A stretch of 64,000 bases of DNA, taken from JAFNAG01 sp963739235. GTDB lineage: Bacteria; Acidobacteriota; UBA6911. Of the stretch, positions 1-9,205 are shown in pieces. How positions within the stretch are numbered: the first letter of the stretch is position 1; every line of letters starts with the position of its first letter. The DNA is taken from positions 1 through 64,000 of the forward strand of contig CAVTZY010000034.1 in the NCBI GenBank assembly GCA_963739235.1, given 5' to 3'. The notes below the pieces were generated by a model. It did no database searches and was not told where the DNA came from. It saw nothing but the letters and a program-made list of their open reading frames with translations. The translations under genes and the position numbers were made by a program.

Positions 1-1
1 G

Positions 2-398
2 CACTTCGCCGATGTCCTCGACAACCCCACCGCCTGGGCTCAGAAATGTGTCAACCAGTACCAGGCCGAGGCCATCTGTCTCTCCCTGGTCAGCACCGAC
101 CCCAATGGCATGAATCGTCCTTCCTCTGAGGCGGCCAAGACCGCGGGCGCGGTCATCGCTGCGGTGGATGTGCCGATTATCATCTGGGGCTGCGGCGATG
201 CCAAGAAAGATACCGGACCCTGCGCGAGATCACAGCCATGATCGGCGACAAGAAGGTCTGCTTGGCCCCGCTCTCCGATGCCAATTACCGGTCGCTCGGC
301 GCTACGGCCATGGCCTTTGGCCATCCCATGGTGGCGGCCTCCCCCATCGATGTCAACCTCGCCAAGCAGCTCAATATCCTGCTTGAGAACCTGGGCGC
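2..398 (+). pseudogene. acsD: CODH/ACS corrinoid iron-sulfur protein small subunit, internal fragment
   Basis: Reading from base 2 gives a stretch typical of AcsD/CdhD, the small corrinoid Fe-S protein subunit that carries methyl groups to acetyl-CoA synthase (DVLDNPTAWAQKC, then LVSTDPNG). The frame breaks near base 216: restoring one base gives DTETLREITAMIGDKKVCLAP, and the new frame runs on through ASPIDVNLAKQLNILLENLG. At about 396-402 the similarity stops and the sequence turns directly into the NuoF-like gene in a third frame. The family is normally about 310 residues; about 130 internal residues are seen, the start lies outside the window, and the last 80 or so are missing. Family identity is firm; whether the breaks are biological or assembly artefacts is open. 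Confidence 0.75.
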
Positions 399-2099
399 GG
401 CCAGAAGGTATACCAGCGGTTCGCCGAACTCCTCGGATCTGACCAGAAAAGCGCGGTCCTCAAGAAAACGGGCTGCATCGGCATGTGCTACGCGGAAGTT
501 CTCGTCGAAATCCGCGACGGCCATGGCGGCAGCACGCTCTACAGCAACATCTCCTCCGAGAAAGTCGCGCGCATCGTCGAGGATCATCTGAAAAAAGGCC
601 AGGTGATCTCCGATTGGGTGACGGACGTTGCCGGTGTGAATGCGAAACAGAAACGGATCGTGCTCCGTAATTGCGGCATCATCGATCCGGACAGTCTGGA
701 CGAATACCTCGCGCGCGAAGGGTATCAGGCGCTCGAACAGGTGCTCACCAGGATGACTCCGGCAGAAGTCGTCGCGGTCATTGCCACTTCGGGCCTCCGC
801 GGCCGGGGCGGCGCCGGGTTCCCCACGGGGACAAAGTGGCGGCTGGCCGCGGCTGCGAAGGACGCGCACAAATACGTCATATGCAACGCGGACGAAGGTG
901 ATCCGGGCGCATTCATGGATCGCAGCGTGCTCGAGGGCGATCCGCATTCCGTGCTGGAAGGCATGGCGATCACGGCTTACGCGATCGGCGCCGATTCGGG
1001 ATACATCTACGCCAGGGCCGAATACCCCGAAGCCGTAAAGCGGCTGCGCCATTCGATCGCCCAGGCGAGGGCAAGGAATTTCCTCGGGAGCAACATTTTC
1101 GGCAGAGGGTTCAACTTCCATGTGCGGCTCAAAGAAGGGGCCGGCGCTTTTGTCTGCGGGGAAGAGACGGCGCTCATCGCCTCGATCGAAGGCAAGCGCG
1201 GCATGCCGAAGGTGCGGCCTCCCTTCCCGGTCGAATCAGGTCTCTGGGGGCACCCCACCTGCATCAACAACGTGGAGACCCTCGCCAACGTGCCCTGGAT
1301 TCTGCTGCGCGGCGCCGAGGCATTCAATACTCATGGCACCGCCGGGTCCAAGGGGACCAAGGTTTTCGCGCTCGCGGGCAAAGTAAGACGTGGTGGTCTG
1401 GTCGAAGTACCTATGGGGATGACAATCAATGAGGTCATCTATGACATCGGCGGCGGCACCCTGCAAGGCGGGCAATTCAAAGCCGTGCAGATGGGCGGCC
1501 CCTCGGGCGGCTGCATTCCAGCCTCGCTCGGGAACACGCCGGTCGACTACGAACAAATCACCGCCACGGGCGCCATCATGGGATCGGGCGGCATGGTGGT
1601 CATGGATGAGACCACCTGCATGGTGGACGTGGCGCGCTTCTTCCTCTCTTTCACGCAAAACGAGTCGTGCGGCAAGTGCACCTTCTGCCGCGTGGGCACC
1701 AAGCGCATGCTCGAGATTCTCGAGCGCATCTGCGTCGGCAAGGGAAAAGATGAGGATATCGCCATGCTCTCGGAGCTCGGCGAGCAGATCAAGTCAAGCT
1801 CCCTCTGCGGACTGGGCCAGAGCGCGCCCAACCCGGTGCTCACGACGTTGCGGTATTTTCTGCATGAGTATCATGCCCATATCCGGGATAAGAAGTGCCC
1901 CGCCAAATCCTGTCTCGCCCTCGTCGATTTCTCGATTATCGCCGAAGCCTGCTCCGGCTGCGGGCTCTGCGTCGCAACATGCGATGTAGGCGCCATTACG
2001 GGTGAGAAGAAGGCGGCTCATCAGATCGATGTTTTGAAGTGCATACGGTGCGGCAAATGCATCACCGTCTGCAACCAGAACGCAATTGTGAAAACCTAG
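399..2099 (+). CDS. NuoF/HydB-type NADH-binding FMN/Fe-S subunit, 5' end missing
   Basis: Flavin- and NAD(H)-binding subunit of the NuoF/HydB/HndC family, which passes electrons between NAD(P)H and Fe-S partners in soluble hydrogenase- or formate-dehydrogenase-type complexes. The frame is open from about 387; the first ATG is 483, but the homologous sequence already runs upstream of it (QKVYQRFAELLG, then TGCIGMC of a thioredoxin-like 2Fe-2S domain), so the true start is lost at the junction with acsD. Counting from 483: FMN/NADH loop GLRGRGGAGFPTG at about 103-115, CNADEGDPG at about 134, SCGKCTFCRVG (N3-type 4Fe-4S) at about 394, and a C-terminal two-cluster ferredoxin (CSGCGLC, CIRCGKC) at about 489 and 519. 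That ferredoxin tail separates it from respiratory NuoF. The next gene encodes the probable partner. Confidence 0.88.
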   Translation, partial: GQKVYQRFAELLGSDQKSAVLKKTGCIGMCYAEVLVEIRDGHGGSTLYSNISSEKVARIVEDHLKKGQVISDWVTDVAGVNAKQKRIVLRNCGIIDPDSLDEYLAREGYQALEQVLTRMTPAEVVAVIATSGLRGRGGAGFPTGTKWRLAAAAKDAHKYVICNADEGDPGAFMDRSVLEGDPHSVLEGMAITAYAIGADSGYIYARAEYPEAVKRLRHSIAQARARNFLGSNIFGRGFNFHVRLKEGAGAFVCGEETALIASIEGKRGMPKVRPPFPVESGLWGHPTCINNVETLANVPWILLRGAEAFNTHGTAGSKGTKVFALAGKVRRGGLVEVPMGMTINEVIYDIGGGTLQGGQFKAVQMGGPSGGCIPASLGNTPVDYEQITATGAIMGSGGMVVMDETTCMVDVARFFLSFTQNESCGKCTFCRVGTKRMLEILERICVGKGKDEDIAMLSELGEQIKSSSLCGLGQSAPNPVLTTLRYFLHEYHAHIRDKKCPAKSCLALVDFSIIAEACSGCGLCVATCDVGAITGEKKAAHQIDVLKCIRCGKCITVCNQNAIVKT

Positions 2100-2172
2100 C
2101 GGCACCAACAAAGTCGCAAAGGGTAAAGAGAAGTGTGCAGACAAAACTCAGGGCTTATTCCGTCGCCCCTTC

Positions 2173-2230
2173 GATTGTGCGATATGGCGCGTACCACAAC
2201 ATGTTGGGGGAAGCGACATATTGCACAATC
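2173..2230. repeat. 14-bp inverted repeat in leader of the fusion gene
   Basis: Arms gattgtgcgatatg (2173-2186) and catattgcacaatc (2217-2230) are inverted with one mismatch. The 30-base loop contains a small palindrome, caacatgttg. It lies 74 bases after the NuoF-like stop and about 370 bases before the fusion gene. It could be an operator or a terminator-like stem; there is no following T run. Its function is unknown. Confidence 0.5.
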
Positions 2231-2275
2231 ACAGGTTGCGTCAATTTTGACTGCGCAGCAAGCACAATTGCGTAA

Positions 2276-2506
2276 CCTTCAGGGCTCTGTTTCTTGTCAT
2301 CACCTACCCCGGGCGGCGCCTCGCTTGCCCGGGGCTACTGTCCTGCCGCCGCTGCCGCGGCGGCCAAGACCCTGCCCCCGGCGCTACTCAGTTGGAGTCG
2401 CTGGCGCGGCCCCAAGGGGGCTGCCCCGGAGGGGCAAGAGATAGTAGCCGGGGGCAAGCGCAGCGCCGCCCCCGGTATGAAGTTGCAGGCTGAGGAGCCC
2501 TGAAGG
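2276..2506. repeat. GC-rich nested inverted repeat, 231 bp
   Basis: The outer arms ccttcagggctc (2276-2287) and gagccctgaagg (2495-2506) are perfect complements. Inside them a longer imperfect pair, about 2305-2342 against 2440-2477, is built on a ccccgggcggcgc core. The whole 495-base gap between the NuoF-like gene and the fusion gene (2100-2597) holds only this and the hairpin at 2173-2230; no gene is seen. It resembles the dispersed palindromic repeats elsewhere in the window. Confidence 0.6.
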
Positions 2507-2597
2507 GGCGAAGGAAAGTCTTCTGCGGCTCGCTTTTGATGCGCGGATGAACAGTACCAGTATTGTTCGAGAGCTATAGTTTTTTAGAGGAATTGTG

Positions 2598-5500
2598 ATG
2601 TCAACTCAGTCAGTTGCAGATCAGAAGGCCCTGTCGGTTGAACTCCAGATCAACGGGAAAAATGTGTCCGGAAGGCCCGGGCAGACGATTCTCGAGGTTG
2701 TTCGCGATAATAAACTCGATGAAATCCCCACCCTCTGCTACGACCCCAAGCTCGAGCCCTATGGCTCGTGTTTCCTGTGCGTCGTTGAAGTGAAGGGGGC
2801 GCCGCGTCTGCTCCCCGCCTGCGTGACCCGTATCCGTGACGGTATGGAGGTTACCACCCGGAGTGAAAAAATCGTCAATGCGCGCAAGACCGCCCTCGAG
2901 CTCCTCCTGTCGGACCACTATGCCGACTGTGTCTGCCCGGGCCAGCGCGCCTGTCCCGCTCACGTGGATATCCAGGGATACCTCAGCCTGGCCAGGCTTG
3001 GCTACTACCAGGAAGCGCTCGACCTGGTCAAAGAACGCAATCCGCTTCCGGTCGTCTGCGGCCGGGTGTGCGTGCGCAAATGTGAAGTGAACTGCCTCCG
3101 CAACAACGTGGACGAACCGGTAGGGATCAACTTCGTGAAGCGGTTCATTTCGGAAAATGCCTCCGCCGTGACGGAAAGGCCGAAAGATATCACCCCCACA
3201 GGGAAGCGTGTGGCGATTATCGGCGGCGGACCCGCAGGACTCACTTGCGCGAACTATCTCGCTCTGCGCGGACACGAGGTCATGATCTACGAATCGCTGC
3301 CCAAGCTGGGCGGCATGCTCAGGTACGGCATTCCCGAATACCGTCTCCCGCGCACCGAACTGGATGAGGAAATCCGCGGCATTCTCGACCTGGGCGTGGA
3401 GGTACAGACGTCCAAGGCTCTCGGCAGAGACTTCACAATTCAAGACCTGGTGGAACAGGAAAAATATGATTCCGTATTCGTTGCGTTAGGTGCGCCGCTG
3501 GGCAAAAAAATGGGCGTCAAGGGAGAAGACGAGGTGGAAGGGATCCGCTCTGCGCTCGATTTCCTGCGCGATTGCGACCTCTATGGCAATCCAGGGCTGA
3601 AAGGCAAAGTGGCGGTCGTCGGAGGCGGCAACTCCGCCATCGATGCGGCGCGCACGGCACTTCGTTGCGGCGCCGATGAAGTCACGATCCTCTATCGCCG
3701 CACCCGCAAGGAGATGCCTGCCCACCATGAGGAAGTCGACGCCGCCGAAAAGGAAGGGGTGAAGCTCGAACTCCTCGTCGCCCCGCTGGAGATCATCGCG
3801 GAAAACGGGCGCCTCCGGGCTCTGCGCTGCCAGCGCATGGAGCTCGGCGAGCCGGATGCCAGCGGCAGACGCAAGCCCGTCCCGATCAAAGGCGCCGTGA
3901 CCGACTTCGCCTGCGACTACCTGTTCGCAGCCATTGGCCAGGATACCGACCTCACCGTATTGCAGGACGAGCCCGAGCAGTTGCGCCCCAGGGTGAGCCG
4001 ATGGTCCACGCTCGAGTCTGATCCGGCTACCATGGTGACAAACGTCAAAGGCGTGTTTGCCGGCGGCGACGTCGTCCTTGGCCCATCCGCTGTCATCGAC
4101 GCCATCGCGCACGGCCGCACGGCCGCGGAGGCTATCGACGGCTTCCTCCAGACCGGCGCAGTGCAAGAGCCCAATCCCGACTTCAAGAGCCGCCGCGATT
4201 TCTTCGGTGATATCCCGGAATGGATGTTTGAGGAAATCGAGCGCAACAAGCGCAGCACGATGCCTGAACGCGAGCCGTCGGAGCGCGTCCAGGACTTCTG
4301 CCAGGTTGAGACCGGCCTGAATGAGCAGCAGACGAAGGACGAGGCATTCCGTTGCATGGAGTGCGGCTGCAAATCTGTATTTGGCTGCGATCTCAAACGC
4401 TACGCAGCGGAATACAACGTCGATATTGCCAGATTCGCCGGGGAAGTGCGCCGGCACCGGGTCGATCACAGCCATCCCCTGATCTCTCTCGATCCGAACA
4501 AATGCATTCTCTGCGGCCGTTGCATCCGGACCTGCGCCGATATCGTAGGCCTTGCAGTCCTCGGCTTCGTGGGCCGCGGCTTCGCAACCACGGTGCGGCC
4601 CGCCCTCGGCAAACCGCTGGCGGAGAGCGCGTGCATCGCGTGCGGCGCCTGCGTGGAGAGCTGCCCGACCGGCGCTCTCGAAGCCAAACTGCCTTGCGGC
4701 CGGCAGGGGCCATGGAAGACTCACAAGGTCTCCTCCGTCTGCACCTTTTGCTCCGTCGGCTGCGAGCTGGATCTCAACGTCGTATCGGCCGGCCTGCTCT
4801 GGGCCACCGCCCCCGAGGCCTTTATCCCGGGCAGGGGCGAACTCTGCTTGAAAGGCCGCTTCGGCACCGGACTCATTCAGGGTGCGGACCGGTTGCGCAA
4901 ACCCCTGGTCAAAAAGAACGGACAGCTCGAAGAAGTTGAATGGGATGAAGCCATCGAGACCGCGGCCCGCTTGCTCAAGCAGCAGCATGCGAAACATGGC
5001 GCCGAAGCCATCGGCGTTATGACAGCCCCGCGCATGACGCTCGAAGAAACCATGCTGGTGCGCCATCTGGCGACGGCTGCCCTCGGCACCCATGAGGTGG
5101 GCAGCTTCGGGCAGAACCGGCGCGGCGGCCCGAGACACGACCTCGACGGCATCCTGGGCGAAACCGCGTCCACTTGCACCCAGGACGACATCGGCGCCGC
5201 GGACCTCATCGTGCTCGCAGGCGCCGATCCGAGCTCCAGCCATCCTGTTCTCGGGATGGCCATCCGCCGGGCAATCAACCGGGGAGCCGAAATCATTGCG
5301 GTCAACTCGAGCTCGATCGACCTCCTCCGCCCAAGCGATCTTTGGCTCGATGCCCGCCGCGGTACCTCCGGAATAATCTTCTCGGCAATCCTTCACTATC
5401 TCCTGAAGAGCAGTCCGGGCAATGGCCACGGCGCGAGTTTAGCTGCCCACGAGGCGCTCAGGTCTTCCGTTGCCGCAGCTACCCTGGCCAAGGCAGCGCA

Positions 5501-6272
5501 CAGCTCAGGAGTCGACCAGGCCAAGATCGAAGCCTGTGCCGAAAAGATCGCCGGTGCGAACAGGGTGGTCGCCGTTTACGACCTGGATGAAACCCTGGAG
5601 AGGTCCACCGACGACCTCAAGGCGCTGGCGCAGATCCTGATCCTGACGAACCATCTCTGGAAGAAGGGCGCTGGCCTCCTGCTTCTGCAATCAGACTGCA
5701 ACAGCGAAGGAGCGCGCATCGCCGGCGTGGCTAACCCGCTCCATGTGGATCAGCTGCGCACCGCACTGGTGATGTTCGAAAATCCCTACGGCGACTATCG
5801 AGCCGTTAAGGAACTAACCAGAATCGAATCCCTGGTCGTTATCGATCATTTTCTCACAGAAACGGCACGCATGGCTGATGTCGTTCTGCCGGCCGCCACG
5901 CTCGCGGAATCCGACGGCACGGTCGTGAGCTTCGACGGCAAGCTGGGTATCGTAAATCAGGCCAGCAGGCCATTGCCGGGTCTGACGACAGCCGAGGTCC
6001 TTGCCAGGCTGTGCCGGGCGCTTGACCTGCCGGTCCGAGCCATCGAGCCTGCGCAAATCCGGGCAGATCTGGCGACCTCGCTGGGAATCTCCGCGTCGGA
6101 TCTCGAGATGGCAAGGAGTTCGGGATCGACCCTGCCTCGCAAGCCTGCGGCTGTGCTGGCGCTGGCACCCGTGAGACTCGACTCAACAGCCTCGGTGGCG
6201 AACGTCTTTCCCTACGCTTCCCTGGACTCCATCCTCGACAAGAAGCTCGCGGAGTTGAACCTTGTGAGATAA
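2598..6272 (+). CDS. Ferredoxin / GltD-like flavoprotein / NuoG-like molybdopterin-fold fusion
   Basis: A 1224-residue fusion. In order: N-terminal 2Fe-2S ferredoxin (Cys pattern LCYDP..YGSCFLC, about 46-66); GltD-like Cys-rich helical part (CVCPGQRACPAHV, VCGRVCVRKC); FAD Rossmann motif IIGGGPAGL at about 206; NAD(P) motif VVGGGNSAID at about 340; two 4Fe-4S motifs (CILCGRC at about 636, CIACGAC at about 678); then a molybdopterin oxidoreductase fold opening with CTFCSVGC at about 715. Where formate dehydrogenases carry the catalytic Sec/Cys, this protein reads GQNRRGGP (about 836-843), and no C-terminal molybdopterin-dinucleotide domain is evident. It therefore looks like an electron-transfer scaffold of NuoG type, not a formate dehydrogenase. 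ATG 2598 is preferred over GTG 2595 because of the spacing to agagga at 2586. Probable partner: the preceding NuoF-like subunit. Confidence 0.85.
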   Translation: MSTQSVADQKALSVELQINGKNVSGRPGQTILEVVRDNKLDEIPTLCYDPKLEPYGSCFLCVVEVKGAPRLLPACVTRIRDGMEVTTRSEKIVNARKTALELLLSDHYADCVCPGQRACPAHVDIQGYLSLARLGYYQEALDLVKERNPLPVVCGRVCVRKCEVNCLRNNVDEPVGINFVKRFISENASAVTERPKDITPTGKRVAIIGGGPAGLTCANYLALRGHEVMIYESLPKLGGMLRYGIPEYRLPRTELDEEIRGILDLGVEVQTSKALGRDFTIQDLVEQEKYDSVFVALGAPLGKKMGVKGEDEVEGIRSALDFLRDCDLYGNPGLKGKVAVVGGGNSAIDAARTALRCGADEVTILYRRTRKEMPAHHEEVDAAEKEGVKLELLVAPLEIIAENGRLRALRCQRMELGEPDASGRRKPVPIKGAVTDFACDYLFAAIGQDTDLTVLQDEPEQLRPRVSRWSTLESDPATMVTNVKGVFAGGDVVLGPSAVIDAIAHGRTAAEAIDGFLQTGAVQEPNPDFKSRRDFFGDIPEWMFEEIERNKRSTMPEREPSERVQDFCQVETGLNEQQTKDEAFRCMECGCKSVFGCDLKRYAAEYNVDIARFAGEVRRHRVDHSHPLISLDPNKCILCGRCIRTCADIVGLAVLGFVGRGFATTVRPALGKPLAESACIACGACVESCPTGALEAKLPCGRQGPWKTHKVSSVCTFCSVGCELDLNVVSAGLLWATAPEAFIPGRGELCLKGRFGTGLIQGADRLRKPLVKKNGQLEEVEWDEAIETAARLLKQQHAKHGAEAIGVMTAPRMTLEETMLVRHLATAALGTHEVGSFGQNRRGGPRHDLDGILGETASTCTQDDIGAADLIVLAGADPSSSHPVLGMAIRRAINRGAEIIAVNSSSIDLLRPSDLWLDARRGTSGIIFSAILHYLLKSSPGNGHGASLAAHEALRSSVAAATLAKAAHSSGVDQAKIEACAEKIAGANRVVAVYDLDETLERSTDDLKALAQILILTNHLWKKGAGLLLLQSDCNSEGARIAGVANPLHVDQLRTALVMFENPYGDYRAVKELTRIESLVVIDHFLTETARMADVVLPAATLAESDGTVVSFDGKLGIVNQASRPLPGLTTAEVLARLCRALDLPVRAIEPAQIRADLATSLGISASDLEMARSSGSTLPRKPAAVLALAPVRLDSTASVANVFPYASLDSILDKKLAELNLVR

Positions 6273-6275
6273 GGC

Positions 6276-7736
6276 ATGGACCGGCTATTCGTCGAAGAGG
6301 AGTTGTTCGGTAGGCTGGGCTGGCTGATCAGGATTCGCTGGGCTTTTCTCTCCGGACTCCTGATTACCGTCGCGTATTGCCGGTTGTTCAGAGTAGATTT
6401 GCCCTATCTCCGGATTCTGGCGGTAGGCGCTTTTATCCTAATCTACAACTCCGCTCTCTACCTGAGACATGTCGCTGTAGCCCGCAAGGGAACACCTGAT
6501 CCGTCATACGACCAGATTGAGGCCAACTTTCAGATCTGTGAAGACTACCTCTCGCTCACTGTCCTCATTCACTACTCCGGGGGCGTGGAAAATCCGTTCA
6601 TTTCTTTATACCTGCTCCACATCATCATTGGCAGCATCATCCTGAGACGCCCCCAGGTGTGGTTTGAAGGCCTGATCGCCTACCTCCTTTTCCTCAGCGT
6701 CGTAGTTCTCGAGTACACACAGGCCATTCCCCATTACACGCTCAAACACCTGTTCGCGTACCCCAGGTACCAAAATCCCTATTTTATCCTGGCGGTGAGC
6801 ATCTCACTTTTGATCACGCTCCTCAGCACGATCTACATGAGCTCCACCATCGTGCAAAGCCTGCGCGCGCGCGAACGCGAGCTCATGCAGACCAGGAGCA
6901 TGCTTCAGAAAAAATCCGGCGACCTCGAAAAAGCGAACCGTGACCTCCGCGAAAAACAACAGCAATTGGTGCAGTCGGAAAAGCTCGCATCCCTTGGCCG
7001 ACTATCCGCGGGCATGGCCCACGAAATCAACAATCCGGTCCAGTTCATCCAGGGTAACATGCGGATCCTGAGCGAGGCCACGGACGCCATCCTCCCCGTC
7101 CTGGACCGTTACGCGGAAGAAAATCCAGGCTTTAAAGTCGCGCGGCTCGAGTATCCCTTCTTTCGAGAACACATCAAGACTCTGCTCAATGACATGTCCA
7201 ACGGAACGGTCCGGATCGCCGACATCGTCAGAGACCTGAAGAAATTCGCGCGGGCGGAAGAGGGTCGATTCGACGAAACCGTGGATATTAATGAGGCCGT
7301 TCGGTCGAGCCTCCGCCTCGTGCATAACAAAATCAAACGCCACCATGTAATTCCCAAGCTCGATCCGGACCTCCACAAAATCACGGGTAATACCAACAAG
7401 GTCGAACAAGTGATGGTAGCGAATTTCATCAATGCCGCCGAGGCTCTTGGGGACCGGGCGGATGGCGTGATCAAGGTACAAACTTCCACGGACCCTGGCG
7501 GAGCGAGCATCAGCATCTCCATATCGGATAACGGGCCGGGCATGACCGAAGAGGTCAAGCGGCGGCTTTTCGATCCCTTCTTCACCACCAAACAAAGAAC
7601 CGGAGGCATAGGACTTGGGCTTTCCGTCACTTATGGCATAATCAAGGATCACCAGGGATGGATCGAAGTGGATACCCGATTGGGAGAAGGCACAAGCCTG
7701 CAGTACCACTTCCCGGTGGTAAGGAGTGAAGGATGA
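6276..7736 (+). CDS. Membrane sensor histidine kinase
   Basis: 486 residues. The first 200 or so contain about six hydrophobic membrane segments and no obvious extracytoplasmic sensor domain. A coiled-coil linker follows, then a HisKA-like dimerisation helix with the phospho-acceptor at about H249 in GMAHEINNPVQF, and a HATPase_c domain (N box FINAAEAL, DNGPGM, IGLGLS). It starts 4 bases after the fusion-gene stop and overlaps the response regulator by 4 bases, so all may be cotranscribed. Known family: NtrB-like kinases that phosphorylate NtrC-type regulators. The signal is unknown; the context suggests redox or energy status, which is inference. Confidence 0.9.
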   Translation: MDRLFVEEELFGRLGWLIRIRWAFLSGLLITVAYCRLFRVDLPYLRILAVGAFILIYNSALYLRHVAVARKGTPDPSYDQIEANFQICEDYLSLTVLIHYSGGVENPFISLYLLHIIIGSIILRRPQVWFEGLIAYLLFLSVVVLEYTQAIPHYTLKHLFAYPRYQNPYFILAVSISLLITLLSTIYMSSTIVQSLRARERELMQTRSMLQKKSGDLEKANRDLREKQQQLVQSEKLASLGRLSAGMAHEINNPVQFIQGNMRILSEATDAILPVLDRYAEENPGFKVARLEYPFFREHIKTLLNDMSNGTVRIADIVRDLKKFARAEEGRFDETVDINEAVRSSLRLVHNKIKRHHVIPKLDPDLHKITGNTNKVEQVMVANFINAAEALGDRADGVIKVQTSTDPGGASISISISDNGPGMTEEVKRRLFDPFFTTKQRTGGIGLGLSVTYGIIKDHQGWIEVDTRLGEGTSLQYHFPVVRSEG

Positions 7737-9148
7737 ACCGGGTGTTGGTGATTGACGACGATGTCGCCGTTTTGAATTACTTCATGATCCTGCTTGCTCA
7801 GACGCAGCGCTACGAAACCAGGGTTTTGAGCGACAGCACGCAGGCATTTGAGGTCATCGACTCCGGCGGGTTCGACGCCATATTGCTCGACATGGATATG
7901 CCGGTGGTCCACGGCCGCGACGTGCTGAAATATGTGAAGGAGAAACATCCTGAGATCGAAGTAATTGTCGTAACCGGGGTGGAAGATGTGCCGCTCGCAG
8001 TAGAGTCCATGAAGACGGGCGCCTACGACTATCTATGCAAACCGATAGACGAAAGCCGTCTCCTCATCACCCTGGACCGGGCGCTCGAGCGGTCACAGCT
8101 ACGCGTCGAGATATCGAAGCTGCGTGATCAAGTCAGCCTCGAAGGCCTGCGCCACAAGGAGGCGTTCAGGTCGATTCTCACCCAGGACAAGAGCTTTCTG
8201 AGAGTGCTGCAGCGTGTCGACCAAATCGCCGAGAGCGAAAACTATGTTTTGATCTGGGGCGAAAGCGGCACCGGCAAAGAGCTCGTCGCGCGGGCCATCC
8301 ACCAGATCAGCCGGCGGCGCGATCGGCCCTTCATCGCGGTGAATGCAGGCGCATTTGCCTCCGAGCTTTTCTCCTCCGAGTTCTTCGGCCACGAAAAGGG
8401 CGCATTCACCGGCGCGGTGCGCAGCAAAGCCGGCTTCTTCGAGGAAGCCGATGGGGGAACTCTCCTCCTGGATGAAATCGGCGAACTTGAGCTGCCGGTG
8501 CAATCGAAACTTCTCCGCGTGCTCCAGGAAGGAGAGTATTTCCGGGTCGGATCGACCGAGAAGCGCGGGTCCGACGTGCGCATCATTGCGTGCACCAATC
8601 GTGACCTTGCCGACGAGATTGAAAAGGGGCGTTTCCGCCGGGACTTGTATTACCGCCTCAACATCTGCTCTGTGTACCTGCCGCCGCTGCGCGATCGGGA
8701 GGGCGACGTTGAGCTGCTCGCAAACTGCTTTCTCGAGAAGCACAATCGTTTGAACAAAAAAAACATCATGCTCATCGAACAGGATGTCATCGATCTCCTC
8801 GAGATGTACGATTACCCGGGCAACGTGAGGGAACTCGAAAACATCATTGCCGAGGCCGTTGTGGTCGAGACCGGCCGGAGTCTCACCCGCCGATCCCTGC
8901 CCCGCTATATTCTCAACACGGTCAGCACATCAAGGTCGCCAATCGTGCCGGCCTCCGAGCGCAAGACGCTGGCCGACATGGAAGCCGATCATATCCGGCG
9001 CATGCTCGAGCTCGCCGATGGGAACCGTACCATGACCGCAGAAATCCTCGGCATCTCGCGCGTTTCCCTGATCTCCAAAATCAAACGCTACGGCATCGAC
9101 ATCAAGCCTTCATCCGGCGTCAGCTCCAACAGCGACGACAAGGATTGA
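7733..9148 (+). CDS. NtrC-family sigma-54-dependent response regulator
   Basis: 471 residues. The receiver domain has acidic residues D8-D10 and the phospho-acceptor D53 (LLDMDMP). The AAA+ sigma-54 activation domain has Walker A GESGTGKE (176-183), the sigma-54-contacting GAFTGA loop (from about 223) and Walker B LLLDEIGEL. A Fis-type helix-turn-helix near the C terminus reads MTAEILGISRVSLISKIKRY. The ATG overlaps the kinase stop (ATGA) behind a taaggag Shine-Dalgarno, so the two are translationally coupled. It should bind upstream enhancers and open promoters for RNA polymerase-sigma-54. No clear -24/-12 promoter was found in the nearby gaps, so targets may lie elsewhere. Confidence 0.93.
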   Translation: MNRVLVIDDDVAVLNYFMILLAQTQRYETRVLSDSTQAFEVIDSGGFDAILLDMDMPVVHGRDVLKYVKEKHPEIEVIVVTGVEDVPLAVESMKTGAYDYLCKPIDESRLLITLDRALERSQLRVEISKLRDQVSLEGLRHKEAFRSILTQDKSFLRVLQRVDQIAESENYVLIWGESGTGKELVARAIHQISRRRDRPFIAVNAGAFASELFSSEFFGHEKGAFTGAVRSKAGFFEEADGGTLLLDEIGELELPVQSKLLRVLQEGEYFRVGSTEKRGSDVRIIACTNRDLADEIEKGRFRRDLYYRLNICSVYLPPLRDREGDVELLANCFLEKHNRLNKKNIMLIEQDVIDLLEMYDYPGNVRELENIIAEAVVVETGRSLTRRSLPRYILNTVSTSRSPIVPASERKTLADMEADHIRRMLELADGNRTMTAEILGISRVSLISKIKRYGIDIKPSSGVSSNSDDKD

Positions 9149-9205
9149 TCTTCCTGCTTCGAAAATAGAACCGATTGCGGCGCCGAACCACTTGTGTGTT
9201 TCTGT

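Noticed and set aside
285..1121. Long minus-strand open frame over the NuoF-like gene
   Set aside because: Shadow frame: the plus strand carries unambiguous NuoF and AcsD motifs here.
3486..5429. 647-residue minus-strand open frame inside the fusion gene
   Set aside because: Shadow of the plus-strand gene; no recognisable motif and the composition of a complementary strand.
2598..6272. Calling the large fusion protein a formate dehydrogenase
   Set aside because: The position of the catalytic Sec/Cys reads GQNRRGGP, no TGA-coded selenocysteine is needed, and the C-terminal cofactor-binding domain is missing.
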